From CAYUUP01 sp964447925 (GTDB lineage Bacteria > Bacillota > Clostridia > Oscillospirales > Oscillospiraceae): DNA of 8,255 nucleotides. Shown one piece after another: positions 1 through 7,139 of the stretch (position 1 is the first letter of the stretch; each line of letters opens with the position of its first letter). The stretch lies in assembly GCA_964447925.1 (NCBI GenBank), contig CAYUUP010000071.1:1-8255 (forward strand). The letters run 5' to 3'. Under the pieces are notes generated by a model, which saw only the letters and a list, made by a program, of their open reading frames with translations, was not told the DNA's origin and did no database searches. The position numbers were made by a program, and so were the translations under genes.

Positions 1-674
1 GCCGCGATATGCTCACCAAGAAGTCCATGTGGATCTTCGGCGGCGACGGCTGGGCCTACGACATCGGCTATGGCGGCGTAGACCACGTGCTGGCCTCCGG
101 GCAGAACGTGAACATCTTCGTCTTTGACACCGAGGTCTACTCCAACACCGGCGGCCAGTCCTCCAAGTCCACCCCCATCGGCGCTGTGGCCCAGTTCGCC
201 GCCGCCGGCAAGGGCATCAAGAAGAAAGAACTGGCTCAGATCGCCATGCAGTATGGCTATGTCTATGTGGCCCAGGTGGCTCTGGGCGCCAACATGTCCC
301 AGACTATCAAAGCCCTCACCGAGGCGGAAGCCTATGACGGCCCCTCCATTGTCATCGGTTACGCCCCCTGCATCAACCACGGCATCAAGGTGGGCATGGG
401 CAACGCCATGGCCGAGATGAAGCACGCTGTGGAGGCAGGCTACTGGCACCTCTTCCGTTACAATCCCGCTTTGGAGGGTACCGGAAAGAACCCCTTCACC
501 CTGGACTCTAAGGCTCCCTCCCAGAGCTATCTAGACTTCATCCGGGGCGAGGTGCGGTACTCCTCCCTGGAGCTGGCCTTCCCCGACCGGGCCGAAAAAC
601 TCTTCGACGCAGCCGAGAAGGATGCCGTCAAGAAATATGATCGGCTCACTAAGCTGGCTGAACTGTACGAATAA
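1..674 (+). CDS. nifJ: Pyruvate:ferredoxin (flavodoxin) oxidoreductase, C-terminal part (5' end outside the window)
   Basis: This enzyme oxidatively decarboxylates pyruvate to acetyl-CoA and CO2 with thiamine pyrophosphate (TPP), passing electrons to ferredoxin or flavodoxin in the cytoplasm of anaerobes. The frame is open from base 3 to the TAA at 672-674, giving about 223 residues of a protein that is usually near 1,170-1,190. The TPP/Mg motif GDGWAYDIGYGG lies at about bases 42-77, followed by the family signature EVYSNTGGQSSKSTP. The stretch YAPCINHG carries the Cys (codon 369-371) that matches the cluster-ligand Cys of the C-terminal domain in characterised enzymes. The Met at base 9 is internal, not a start, because conserved sequence is already under way. 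The protein ends soon after the conserved LDSKAP segment, so it lacks the extra C-terminal domain of the Desulfovibrio enzyme. It runs convergently to the sulfation genes. The alternative symbol is por; family identity is near certain. Confidence 0.96.
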   Translation, partial: RDMLTKKSMWIFGGDGWAYDIGYGGVDHVLASGQNVNIFVFDTEVYSNTGGQSSKSTPIGAVAQFAAAGKGIKKKELAQIAMQYGYVYVAQVALGANMSQTIKALTEAEAYDGPSIVIGYAPCINHGIKVGMGNAMAEMKHAVEAGYWHLFRYNPALEGTGKNPFTLDSKAPSQSYLDFIRGEVRYSSLELAFPDRAEKLFDAAEKDAVKKYDRLTKLAELYE

Positions 675-690
675 GGCAAAAGGATCAAAT

Positions 691-738
691 ACACCCCCCA
701 AGGCCCTCCGGCAGTTGCCGAAGGGCCTTGGGGGGTGT
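691..738. terminator. Long perfect hairpin just after the oxidoreductase gene (first of two)
   Basis: Bases 691-707 and 722-738 form a perfect 17-bp GC-rich stem. The 14-base interval contains a further CGGC/GCCG helix with an AGTT loop, so after one C/A mismatch the hairpin is almost fully paired over 48 bases. It begins 16 nt after the TAA of the oxidoreductase. Neither side carries a real T run, so on its own it is a poor textbook intrinsic terminator. It may work together with the next hairpin or protect mRNA 3' ends. The structure is plainly visible; the function is inferred. Confidence 0.7.
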
Positions 739-744
739 TAGGTG

Positions 745-803
745 AAAGCGGGAGGGCCATCTCACATGAATTAAAAGTCATGTGAGATGGCCCTCCCGCT
801 TTT
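745..803. terminator. Second long perfect hairpin, likely bidirectional terminator between convergent genes
   Basis: Bases 745-769 and 778-802 are a perfect 25-bp inverted repeat with an 8-base loop (ATTAAAAG). Reading rightward, the stem ends in TTTT at 800-803, which suits termination for the oxidoreductase. Reading leftward, it begins 26 nt after the stop codon of the sulfotransferase gene and ends in TTT, so it can serve that operon too. A perfect 25-bp stem is longer than needed for termination, so it could also be a dispersed repeat unit. Confidence 0.75.
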
Positions 804-828
804 ATAAACTTTTACAAAATCCTTGCAA

Positions 829-1788
829 TTACTGGAACCAAAGCTCATCCAAGCTCCTTCCCATCAGCTTCTCCACGCCCTCCTTCTCCGGTCGGTAGTA
901 GTCCTCCAGCAGAACCCGTGTCTCTGGCAGGATATGGGAGAAGTCAGTATCTGGTTCCAAACAGCGCCGACGTATGGCCCGGTATACCTTGTACCAGCCC
1001 CGGTAAAGGGGCGGAATGCGTTTGGACACCAACAGGAACTCATCTAGGGCGTAGTTCACACCCTTGAGGAACCAAGCGGTCTTGCAGCGGAAGGGCGTCA
1101 CCGCCCGGCGGAGGCCTTCGTTGCTCTTGACGTTGTAGTCCACCAATGGGTCCTCCTCCACCCCCAGGAAGTCATAAAGCGCCCGGCACGCCGCCCTCTC
1201 GTCCTGGACAAACTCCTCAAAGACGATTAATTTTATATTCTCCCGGGGAAAATACGCCAGAAATTCCCCGATGCAGGTATTGTAATTCCCCTGGGAAAAG
1301 CAGATGTACTTCATCCTGTCATCCATGATCTTCTTTCGCTGCTTAGGGTCAGAGAGGACAGACTGGACATAGCTGTGGAAAGCAGCGGCATGGCCACGCC
1401 GCCGATCATCCCGGAGGACGGACAAGGGCAGGAACCCCCGCGCCAAAAAATATTTATAAGCGGAATAACACCGATCCACAGGATTGCGCATCATAAAGAT
1501 CAGCTTAGTGGATTCCGGAAAATCCCGGCCCAACTTTTTAGCGCAGCCATCAAAAGCGAGGCCCGCGTTGACTTCTCCCACCAGGCGGGTCTCCTCTGGG
1601 GTAATATGGCTGAAATAGCGCATCTCATAGCCTTTTTTGCCGCCTAGCATCCGAACGCCCTTCACCCGGTAATACATGGGTTCCTTCACCCGGTCGGTGA
1701 GGACGATACCACGGTGCTGGCGCAGGATGTCATAGAGGGTGGTGGTGCCACACTTTTGGAAACCGATGCAGAGAAAGGACGGCAACAT
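829..1788 (-). CDS. PAPS-dependent sulfotransferase, carbohydrate/NodH-like type
   Basis: The predicted 319-residue soluble protein should move the sulfuryl group from PAPS to a hydroxyl or amino group of an acceptor. The 5'-phosphosulfate-binding loop is FQKCGTTTLYDIL (residues 10-22, Lys12). The 3'-phosphate-binding motif is RNPVDRCYSAY (101-111, Arg101 and Ser109). KEPMYY (35-40) resembles the region carrying the catalytic Glu in heparan-sulfate sulfotransferases. The segments GNYNTCIGEFLAYFPRENI (167-185) and FEEF...LYDFLGV (190-210), and the C-terminal YYRPEKEGVEKL, also fit that superfamily. No signal peptide or membrane segment is evident, so it probably acts in the cytoplasm. The ATG lies 3 nt after the cysNC stop, and its GAGGG ribosome site sits inside the end of cysNC, so the two are probably translationally coupled. 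The acceptor is unknown; a glycan, lipid-linked sugar or small molecule is possible. Confidence 0.92.
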   Translation of the reverse strand: MLPSFLCIGFQKCGTTTLYDILRQHRGIVLTDRVKEPMYYRVKGVRMLGGKKGYEMRYFSHITPEETRLVGEVNAGLAFDGCAKKLGRDFPESTKLIFMMRNPVDRCYSAYKYFLARGFLPLSVLRDDRRRGHAAAFHSYVQSVLSDPKQRKKIMDDRMKYICFSQGNYNTCIGEFLAYFPRENIKLIVFEEFVQDERAACRALYDFLGVEEDPLVDYNVKSNEGLRRAVTPFRCKTAWFLKGVNYALDEFLLVSKRIPPLYRGWYKVYRAIRRRCLEPDTDFSHILPETRVLLEDYYRPEKEGVEKLMGRSLDELWFQ

Positions 1789-1791
1789 GGC

Positions 1792-3630
1792 TTATCCCTC
1801 TTGCAACTGCAAATACGGCTCCAGCGTATCCAGCAGCTGATCCACACTTTCCTCCACCGTATGGCCCACCGTAGAGACGGTAATCTCCGGGGCCTCTGGT
1901 ATCTCATAAGGGCTGGAAATACCTGTGAAATTAGAAATTTGCCCCGCCCTGGCCTGCTGGTAAAGTCCCTTCGCGTCTCGCCGCTCGCACTCCTCCAACG
2001 GGGTATCCACATAAATCTCCACAAAGCTGTCCCCGATGATATGCCGGGCATTCTTCCGGTCGCTGCGGAAGGGGGATATAAAGGATGACAGCACGATGAG
2101 GCCGGCATCATTCATCAGCTTGGCCACTTCAGCAATCCGTCGGATGTTCTCAATGCGATCCTTCTTTTGGAAGGACAAGTCCTGGTTCAAGCCCATGCGT
2201 ACATTGTCTCCATCCAGCAGCATGGTGTGCTTGCCCATATGCACCAGCCGCTTTTCCAGCTCATTGGCCAAGGTGGACTTCCCAGAGCCGGAAAGTCCGG
2301 TAAACCACAGCGTCAGAGGCTGCTGTCCCATCTGTCTGGCCCGGATCTTTCTGGTAATATCCAGTTCCTGCCGCACCAGATTGCCAAAGCCCTCGGCCAG
2401 CCGAGTGACGGTGCCGCAGGCGGAGGTCATATTGGTCAGCCGGTTGATGAGGATCAACTCGCCCATCCGACGGTCGCGAAGAAAATCGTCCAGTACCAGC
2501 CGACTATCAGCGGAAATCAGACAATATGCAATCTCGTTTTTAAACAGAGCCTCCGCTGGGACGTGTTCGCCAGTGTTGACATCCCGCTTATAGTAGATTT
2601 TATTCACCGTGGCGGGGACCATGCGGGTACCTAGCTTGAGATAATAACTCTGGCCCTCCAGGAGCCGGGCATCGTCCATCCAGAGGATGGAGGCGTAAAA
2701 GCTCCGCCCCACCAGCGGGAGCTGTCCCGCAGCCAGCACACAGCCCCGGGAAACATCCACCTCCCTGTCCAGCTGGAGGGTGACAGGCTGGCCCTTCACA
2801 GCGGTATCCGCCGACCGATCGGCACAGTAGATGGCCTTGACGCCGGCTGTCTCGCCGCTGGGCAGGACAGTGAGTACATCCCCCACAGATACCTGCCCCC
2901 GGTCCACCTGCCCCTGAAAGCCCCGGAAGGTGTGATCAGGGCGGCATACCCGCTGGACGGCCATGCGGAAGCTGCCACCATCGGGCGCATGATATGGTTC
3001 GATTTGCTCCAAATAGGGCAGCAGGGCGGAGCCACTATACCAGGCCAAATTTTCAGAGGGTGCATTGATGTTGTCCCCGCAGGTAGCAGAGACGGGAATA
3101 ATCTCCAGACTGTGGATGGGATATTCTTCGGTAAAGCTCCTGATTTTCTGACAGATGCCGTCAAAAACCTCCTGCTCGTAATCCACCAAATCCATCTTGT
3201 TAACGGTGAAAACGAAGTCCCGAATGCCCATCATGGAGCAGATGCGGGTGTGACGGCGGGTCTGCTGAAGGACACCCTTGGTAACGTCCAGCAGTACCAC
3301 AGCCACGTCTGCGAAGGAGGCCCCCACCGCCATGTTCCGGGTGTATTCCTCATGGCCCGGCGTGTCCGCCACAATAAAGCTGCGGCGCTGGGTGGTGAAG
3401 TAGCGATATGCCACGTCGATGGTGATGCCTTGCTCCCGCTCTGCCATCAGGCCGTCCAGCAGCAGCGAATAGTCAATACTACCCCCGGCACTGCCCACCC
3501 GGCTGTCCAACTGGAGGGCCTGGGCCTGATCAGCAAAGAGCAGCTTGGCGTCATAGAGCATATGCCCGATGAGGGTGGACTTTCCATCATCCACGCTGCC
3601 ACAGGTGATAAATTTCAACTGGCTTTTCAT
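1792..3630 (-). CDS. cysNC: Bifunctional sulfate adenylyltransferase subunit 1 / adenylylsulfate kinase (CysNC)
   Basis: This 612-residue fusion drives APS formation by GTP hydrolysis and then phosphorylates APS to PAPS. The N-terminal elongation-factor-like GTPase has G1 GSVDDGKST (11-19), G2 REQGIT (65-70), G3 DTPGH (89-93), G4 NKMD (144-147) and G5 SATCGDN (181-187). Two beta-barrel domains follow, to about residue 405. The APS kinase domain spans about 436-612, with P-loop GLSGSGKST (445-453), DGDNVR (473-478), ISPFRSDR (518-525), RDAKGLY (551-557) and FTGISSPYE (568-576). Both halves look intact and catalytically competent, as in rhizobial NodQ. The start fits the usual opening, a short lead ahead of the P-loop, although the AGGGAT ribosome site is weak and rather far upstream. 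cysD ends 64 nt upstream, and the sulfotransferase starts 3 nt downstream. In the window the product PAPS has only the sulfotransferase as an evident consumer. Confidence 0.97.
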   Translation of the reverse strand: MKSQLKFITCGSVDDGKSTLIGHMLYDAKLLFADQAQALQLDSRVGSAGGSIDYSLLLDGLMAEREQGITIDVAYRYFTTQRRSFIVADTPGHEEYTRNMAVGASFADVAVVLLDVTKGVLQQTRRHTRICSMMGIRDFVFTVNKMDLVDYEQEVFDGICQKIRSFTEEYPIHSLEIIPVSATCGDNINAPSENLAWYSGSALLPYLEQIEPYHAPDGGSFRMAVQRVCRPDHTFRGFQGQVDRGQVSVGDVLTVLPSGETAGVKAIYCADRSADTAVKGQPVTLQLDREVDVSRGCVLAAGQLPLVGRSFYASILWMDDARLLEGQSYYLKLGTRMVPATVNKIYYKRDVNTGEHVPAEALFKNEIAYCLISADSRLVLDDFLRDRRMGELILINRLTNMTSACGTVTRLAEGFGNLVRQELDITRKIRARQMGQQPLTLWFTGLSGSGKSTLANELEKRLVHMGKHTMLLDGDNVRMGLNQDLSFQKKDRIENIRRIAEVAKLMNDAGLIVLSSFISPFRSDRKNARHIIGDSFVEIYVDTPLEECERRDAKGLYQQARAGQISNFTGISSPYEIPEAPEITVSTVGHTVEESVDQLLDTLEPYLQLQEG

Positions 3631-3694
3631 ATGTATACCAATCCCTATTTATAGCGTTAACTGAGGTGCAGGCAGGTGTCAGGCCCGCAGAGGG

Positions 3695-4597
3695 TTAAAA
3701 ATACCCCTCCCGCTTTCTGCGCTCCATGCTTCCGGAGCCGCCATCCCGGTCAATGATCCGGCTGGAGCGCTCAGAATACACTGCTCCCAGCGTCTCCCGG
3801 ACAATGTCCTCCAGGGTATCCGCGTCGGAATACATCCCGCCGGTGAGAGGATAACAGCCCAGGGTGCGGAACCGCACCTTTTTCATCTGGGGCACCTCGC
3901 CGGGCAACAGACGCATCCGGTCATCATCCACCATGATGATGCTGCCGTTCCGCTCTACCACCGGTCGCTCCTTTGCGTAATACAGCGGAACAATTTCAAT
4001 ATTTTCCTGGAGAATATACTGCCAGATATCCGCCTCTGTCCAGTTGGACAGAGGAAAGACCCGAATGCTCTCCCCCTGGAAAATGCGGGTATTGTAGAGG
4101 TTCCACATCTCCGGCCGTTGGTTTTTGGGGTCCCATGCCTGTGCAGAGTCCCGGAAGGAAAAGATACGCTCCTTGGCCCGGGATTTCTCCTCGTCCCGGC
4201 GGCCCCCGCCAAACGCGGCAGTGAAACCGTATTTCGTCAGAGCCTGCTTCAGTGCCTGTGTCTTCATGATATCCGTGTAGGCAGAGCCATGGTCAAAGGG
4301 ATTGATACCCTGACGGACACCCTCCTCGTTGGTGTACACCAACAGCTCCAGCCCCAACTCACGCATCCGCCTGTCCCGGAACTCGATCATCTCCCGGAAT
4401 TTCCAGGTGGTATCAATGTGCAGGAAGGGAAAGGGGGGCTTTTCGGGATAGAACGCCTTCAACGCCAGATGCAGCATGACGGAGCTGTCCTTGCCGATGG
4501 AATAGAGCATCACCGGCTTTTCGCACTCCGCAGCCACCTCTCGCATGATATAAATGGACTCTGATTCCAGCTCGTCCAGATGGGACATTTTGTTCAT
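3695..4597 (-). CDS. cysD: Sulfate adenylyltransferase subunit 2 (CysD)
   Basis: This is the catalytic small subunit of heterodimeric ATP sulfurylase, which adenylates sulfate to APS with CysN as its GTPase partner. With the start chosen here it has 300 residues, close to the 302 of E. coli CysD. Conserved blocks are the PP-loop SIGKDSS (33-39), HIDTTWKFREM (60-70), NPFDHGSA (99-106), AFGGGRRDEEKSRAKERI (128-145), WDPKNQRPE (155-163), VFPLSNWTEADIWQYI (180-195), RFRTLGCYPLTG (242-253) and the terminal IDRD..GSME..K.EGYF. The frame stays open 28 codons further upstream to an ATG at 4679-4681, but those residues match nothing in the family and run through a palindrome. The ATG at 4595-4597 has a good ribosome site and is preferred. 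It is the first gene of the sulfation cassette. Confidence 0.96.
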   Translation of the reverse strand: MNKMSHLDELESESIYIMREVAAECEKPVMLYSIGKDSSVMLHLALKAFYPEKPPFPFLHIDTTWKFREMIEFRDRRMRELGLELLVYTNEEGVRQGINPFDHGSAYTDIMKTQALKQALTKYGFTAAFGGGRRDEEKSRAKERIFSFRDSAQAWDPKNQRPEMWNLYNTRIFQGESIRVFPLSNWTEADIWQYILQENIEIVPLYYAKERPVVERNGSIIMVDDDRMRLLPGEVPQMKKVRFRTLGCYPLTGGMYSDADTLEDIVRETLGAVYSERSSRIIDRDGGSGSMERRKREGYF

Positions 4598-4721
4598 GGA
4601 AGTACTCACTCCCTTGCCTGAAAATATACGGGCTGCTTGTGTCAAAACGATTTTCAATATTTTACACTGCAAAGATGACACAGATGTGTCACGGTTGTGA
4701 ATAATTGGTAAACGCTGAGGA
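4598..4721 (-). promoter_or_regulatory. Intergenic region ahead of cysD with a TGTGTCA palindrome and extra half site
   Basis: This AT-rich 124-bp gap follows the stop of the membrane-protein gene and precedes cysD. It contains the perfect palindrome TGACACA-GA-TGTGTCA at 4676-4691 and another TGTGTCA at 4638-4644, in the same orientation as the right arm and 47 bp away from it. On the minus strand the lone copy overlaps a consensus TTGACA (plus 4640-4645) that could be a -35 box, but no convincing -10 lies 16-18 bp downstream. The pattern looks like an operator for a dimeric regulator of the sulfation genes. As a hairpin it would be short (6 bp) with no T run, so it is not a good terminator. 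Whether cysD has its own promoter or is read through from upstream is not settled. Confidence 0.4.
4606..4615 (-). promoter_or_regulatory. Ribosome binding site that fixes the cysD start
   Basis: On the minus strand these bases read AAGGGAGTGA, matching the ideal AAGGAGGTGA at 8 of 10 positions, with suitable spacing to the ATG at 4595-4597. An in-frame GTG overlaps this site and would have no room for its own. This supports the 300-residue CysD over the longer frame. Confidence 0.7.
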
Positions 4722-7133
4722 TCAATACCTTGTCACGCTGCCGGAAACCAGTACAACCGGTATCAGCCACAGAACTGCGTAGGCCAGCAGGTTCAACGGA
4801 GATAGGGCAGTGTAGGACTGGACATATGTCAGATAGAAAGACAGCAGAAGCCCCAGTACCGATGAGATCAGCACCAAAAGGCTGTTGACCCGCACCACCT
4901 GGATGAGCCGCCGCCCGCCCACAATTGCCTCGGAAAAGCCTGAAAGCCCATCCCTGGACAACAGGGCGGTGAGAGTCAGGTCGTGGGGCTGGCCCGGCTC
5001 TGTCAGTTCCACCCGCCGCTCCACCGGAGGATACTCCATCCGCTCCACCGGCAACTTCAGCTTCTGCCGCAGCATGGCGGGGGTAAGGTTGAAGTCCCGA
5101 GTCACCAGCACCGGCGTGATGCGGGAGGCCAGCAGCGCATTCATATCCCCCTGAATCCGGTTGTTTTTCATATAATTCAGGGCAAAAATCCCCCGCAGTG
5201 AGCCGTCGATGGCGCAGAAGACGGCGTTTTTCACCCGAAGGCCCTGGGGCAGCGGAATATCCATCACCGTCATGAAATCGGCGGAGCCAACCAGCACCTG
5301 CTCCCCCCGGATGACGCCGGAAAGGCCGCCTGCCTCATAGCAGCACATATTCTCAACCTGGCGGTAGAAGCCCCCCTGATTTTGCAGCAGGCCGTCAAAC
5401 AGTTCCTCCAGTCCGGAGCCGGATTCCCGAATGAGCGAGGCAGCGCAGCTGGACAGCTTCTCCAGTGAAATATCACCGTATACCTTGATGCCGTTAAACT
5501 GCACCTGGCCGGAGGGAAAGAGGTCGGTGTCCGTCACCAGGATGCCCGCCGGCCGGGCGGTGGTGCAGACGCCCTCCCATCCAGCCAGCACGGAGCCGCT
5601 GCGATCCAGCCGCCGGGTAATGGCCAGCCAAGGGCGGCCAAAGGCCAGCAGGCTGCCCGCAGGAGCAGTGGCCGCCAGGATTACCGACCAGGACCACAGG
5701 AACATAGTAATGTTCCTCCGTCCCAGGGAGGACAACAGAGCAAAGACAATGCTGGCCACAATCAACAGAGGAGATACCACGGCAAAGAGCTTCTGCGCAC
5801 CGTCCGGGCTTTGGAGCTGGCTGCCAAAGTCCTCCGGTATCCCCCGCTCCTTGGTGAAAGCCGCCCGGCCATTCCACTTGGCCTTATCACAGGTGACCCG
5901 CCACATACGGGCGGATGAGGCGGCCGCACGGCTGGCCCGGCACATACCATCTTTGCGGTTAAGCGCGCCCCACAGGGCGCCCCACAGGGAAAAGGCCGCC
6001 AGGGCGCACATGGGCAGCGGCCCCGTCCTTCCGATCATGATATACCAAATACTGTCTAAAATGGTTACAAAGGCCGCCAAAGCGGAAATGGTGTGCATCC
6101 CTGGGCCTCCGGAAAAGGCCATGGCAATCACATCCAAGCTCAGCAGGATAGCCAGGCCCAAGCCCCAGGTCAGCACTCCTGCCAGAATAACAGGCGTGCT
6201 TCCCAGGCCAAAGGGCAGGGGCAGCCCCACATCCCCGGCAATGTTAAGATAGGCCAGGACAATGGTGAGGATACCCAAAATTACCACCCGGTGGCTCATC
6301 TCCCGCAGTCCGCCTACATAAACATGGGACAGCTCCTCTGGAGAGATATCCTCCGCCACCGCCCTGCGCCGGGGCTTCCGCTCCCGTCCGGGTTGGGCCG
6401 GGGACTCCTCCTCCCGGTCAGTGCCGGGGATGTACTGCTCGGCAATTCTGGCATCCTCATCCAGTTCCTGATCCTCGCTGTACATATTATCGGCATATTC
6501 GGCGCCCCGGCTCTGAATCCGGCTCCAAAGGCCCCGGAGCCGGCCGCCGAAACCCACAGTTTTTTCTCCTCCGTCATCTATGGGTGCCGTCTCCTCCTGG
6601 GCTTCCTCTTCTGTCCCATTCTCAGACTGGGCAGCCCACCTGGGGTGGTCTTTCTTCTTCTGCCGGTAGGGAACACCATCGGGCCGCTCCGGCGCATCAA
6701 AAATGGACGGGTCGAACTCCGGCATCTCCACCTCAAGCGGCTCTGGCGGGATCGTCCCGCTCTGATTATAGATGTCAGACAGATCAATTTCAAAGCTGTC
6801 ATCCTGGGACCCAGCCTCTCGCTCCCCTTCCGGTGCGGGCGCGGCATCCTCCTCCGGCAGCTGCTGCTCCGATTCAGGCCGTGCCTCCCCCGCAGGCTCC
6901 GTTCTGGGTGTGGACTTTGTCATGGGCGTGGCTGTGGGCCGTCCCTTCGGCTCAGCAGGAACAAAGGACCGGGTGTCATCCACATCCCCCACCGGAGCGG
7001 GGGCGCTGGCGGGATCTCGCAGCTCGGCCAGGATGTCCTCTACCGAATATGCAGAGCCATCCACATCCTTAATGTAATCACGAATATCTGCCAGTGGGTC
7101 TGCAAACGGGTTATATTCTTTTTCGTCGCTCAT
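4722..7133 (-). CDS. Degenerate P1B-type ATPase-like membrane protein (probable pseudoenzyme)
   Basis: The 803-residue protein begins with about 280 hydrophilic, acidic, Pro-rich residues, probably disordered, with a basic RERKPRRR patch (250-257) ahead of the membrane. Eight hydrophobic segments follow at about 282-300, 313-340, 346-368, 371-391, 448-470, 475-498, 750-772 and 779-798. This 4 + small loop + 2 + large loop + 2 order is that of heavy-metal P1B ATPases. The large loop is ATPase-like (GLSGVIRGEQVLVGS 603-617; CAIDGSLRGIFALNY 640-654), yet key motifs are altered: CPC becomes APAG (490-493), DKTGT aligns with VTDTDLF (533-539), the HP site with SGSGL (571-575), and TGD with TRD (678-680). 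TGES and GDGxND were not found. It should therefore not pump ions; a sensory, scaffold or regulatory role is speculation. The ATG has an AAGGG site 9 nt upstream and lies 6 nt after the rlmB stop. The frame is long and intact, so it is maintained rather than decaying. Confidence 0.7.
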   Translation of the reverse strand: MSDEKEYNPFADPLADIRDYIKDVDGSAYSVEDILAELRDPASAPAPVGDVDDTRSFVPAEPKGRPTATPMTKSTPRTEPAGEARPESEQQLPEEDAAPAPEGEREAGSQDDSFEIDLSDIYNQSGTIPPEPLEVEMPEFDPSIFDAPERPDGVPYRQKKKDHPRWAAQSENGTEEEAQEETAPIDDGGEKTVGFGGRLRGLWSRIQSRGAEYADNMYSEDQELDEDARIAEQYIPGTDREEESPAQPGRERKPRRRAVAEDISPEELSHVYVGGLREMSHRVVILGILTIVLAYLNIAGDVGLPLPFGLGSTPVILAGVLTWGLGLAILLSLDVIAMAFSGGPGMHTISALAAFVTILDSIWYIMIGRTGPLPMCALAAFSLWGALWGALNRKDGMCRASRAAASSARMWRVTCDKAKWNGRAAFTKERGIPEDFGSQLQSPDGAQKLFAVVSPLLIVASIVFALLSSLGRRNITMFLWSWSVILAATAPAGSLLAFGRPWLAITRRLDRSGSVLAGWEGVCTTARPAGILVTDTDLFPSGQVQFNGIKVYGDISLEKLSSCAASLIRESGSGLEELFDGLLQNQGGFYRQVENMCCYEAGGLSGVIRGEQVLVGSADFMTVMDIPLPQGLRVKNAVFCAIDGSLRGIFALNYMKNNRIQGDMNALLASRITPVLVTRDFNLTPAMLRQKLKLPVERMEYPPVERRVELTEPGQPHDLTLTALLSRDGLSGFSEAIVGGRRLIQVVRVNSLLVLISSVLGLLLSFYLTYVQSYTALSPLNLLAYAVLWLIPVVLVSGSVTRY

Positions 7134-7139
7134 TGTACA

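Noticed and set aside
1686..2111. A 141-codon minus-strand frame overlapping the cysNC/sulfotransferase junction
   Set aside because: It overlaps the conserved APS kinase C-terminus and the PAPS-binding start of the sulfotransferase in another frame and shows no domain.
2932..3654. A 240-codon plus-strand frame antisense to cysNC
   Set aside because: The minus strand here carries an unambiguous GTPase with all G motifs; the antisense product shows no family features.
4676..4691. The palindrome as a transcription terminator of the membrane-protein gene
   Set aside because: As RNA it gives only a 6-bp stem with an AGAT loop and no following U run, so an operator reading is more plausible.
5431..6252. 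A 273-codon plus-strand frame antisense to the ATPase-like gene
   Set aside because: The translation is rich in Arg, Pro and Ser with no motif, while the minus-strand frame has clear membrane periodicity and ATPase-like blocks.
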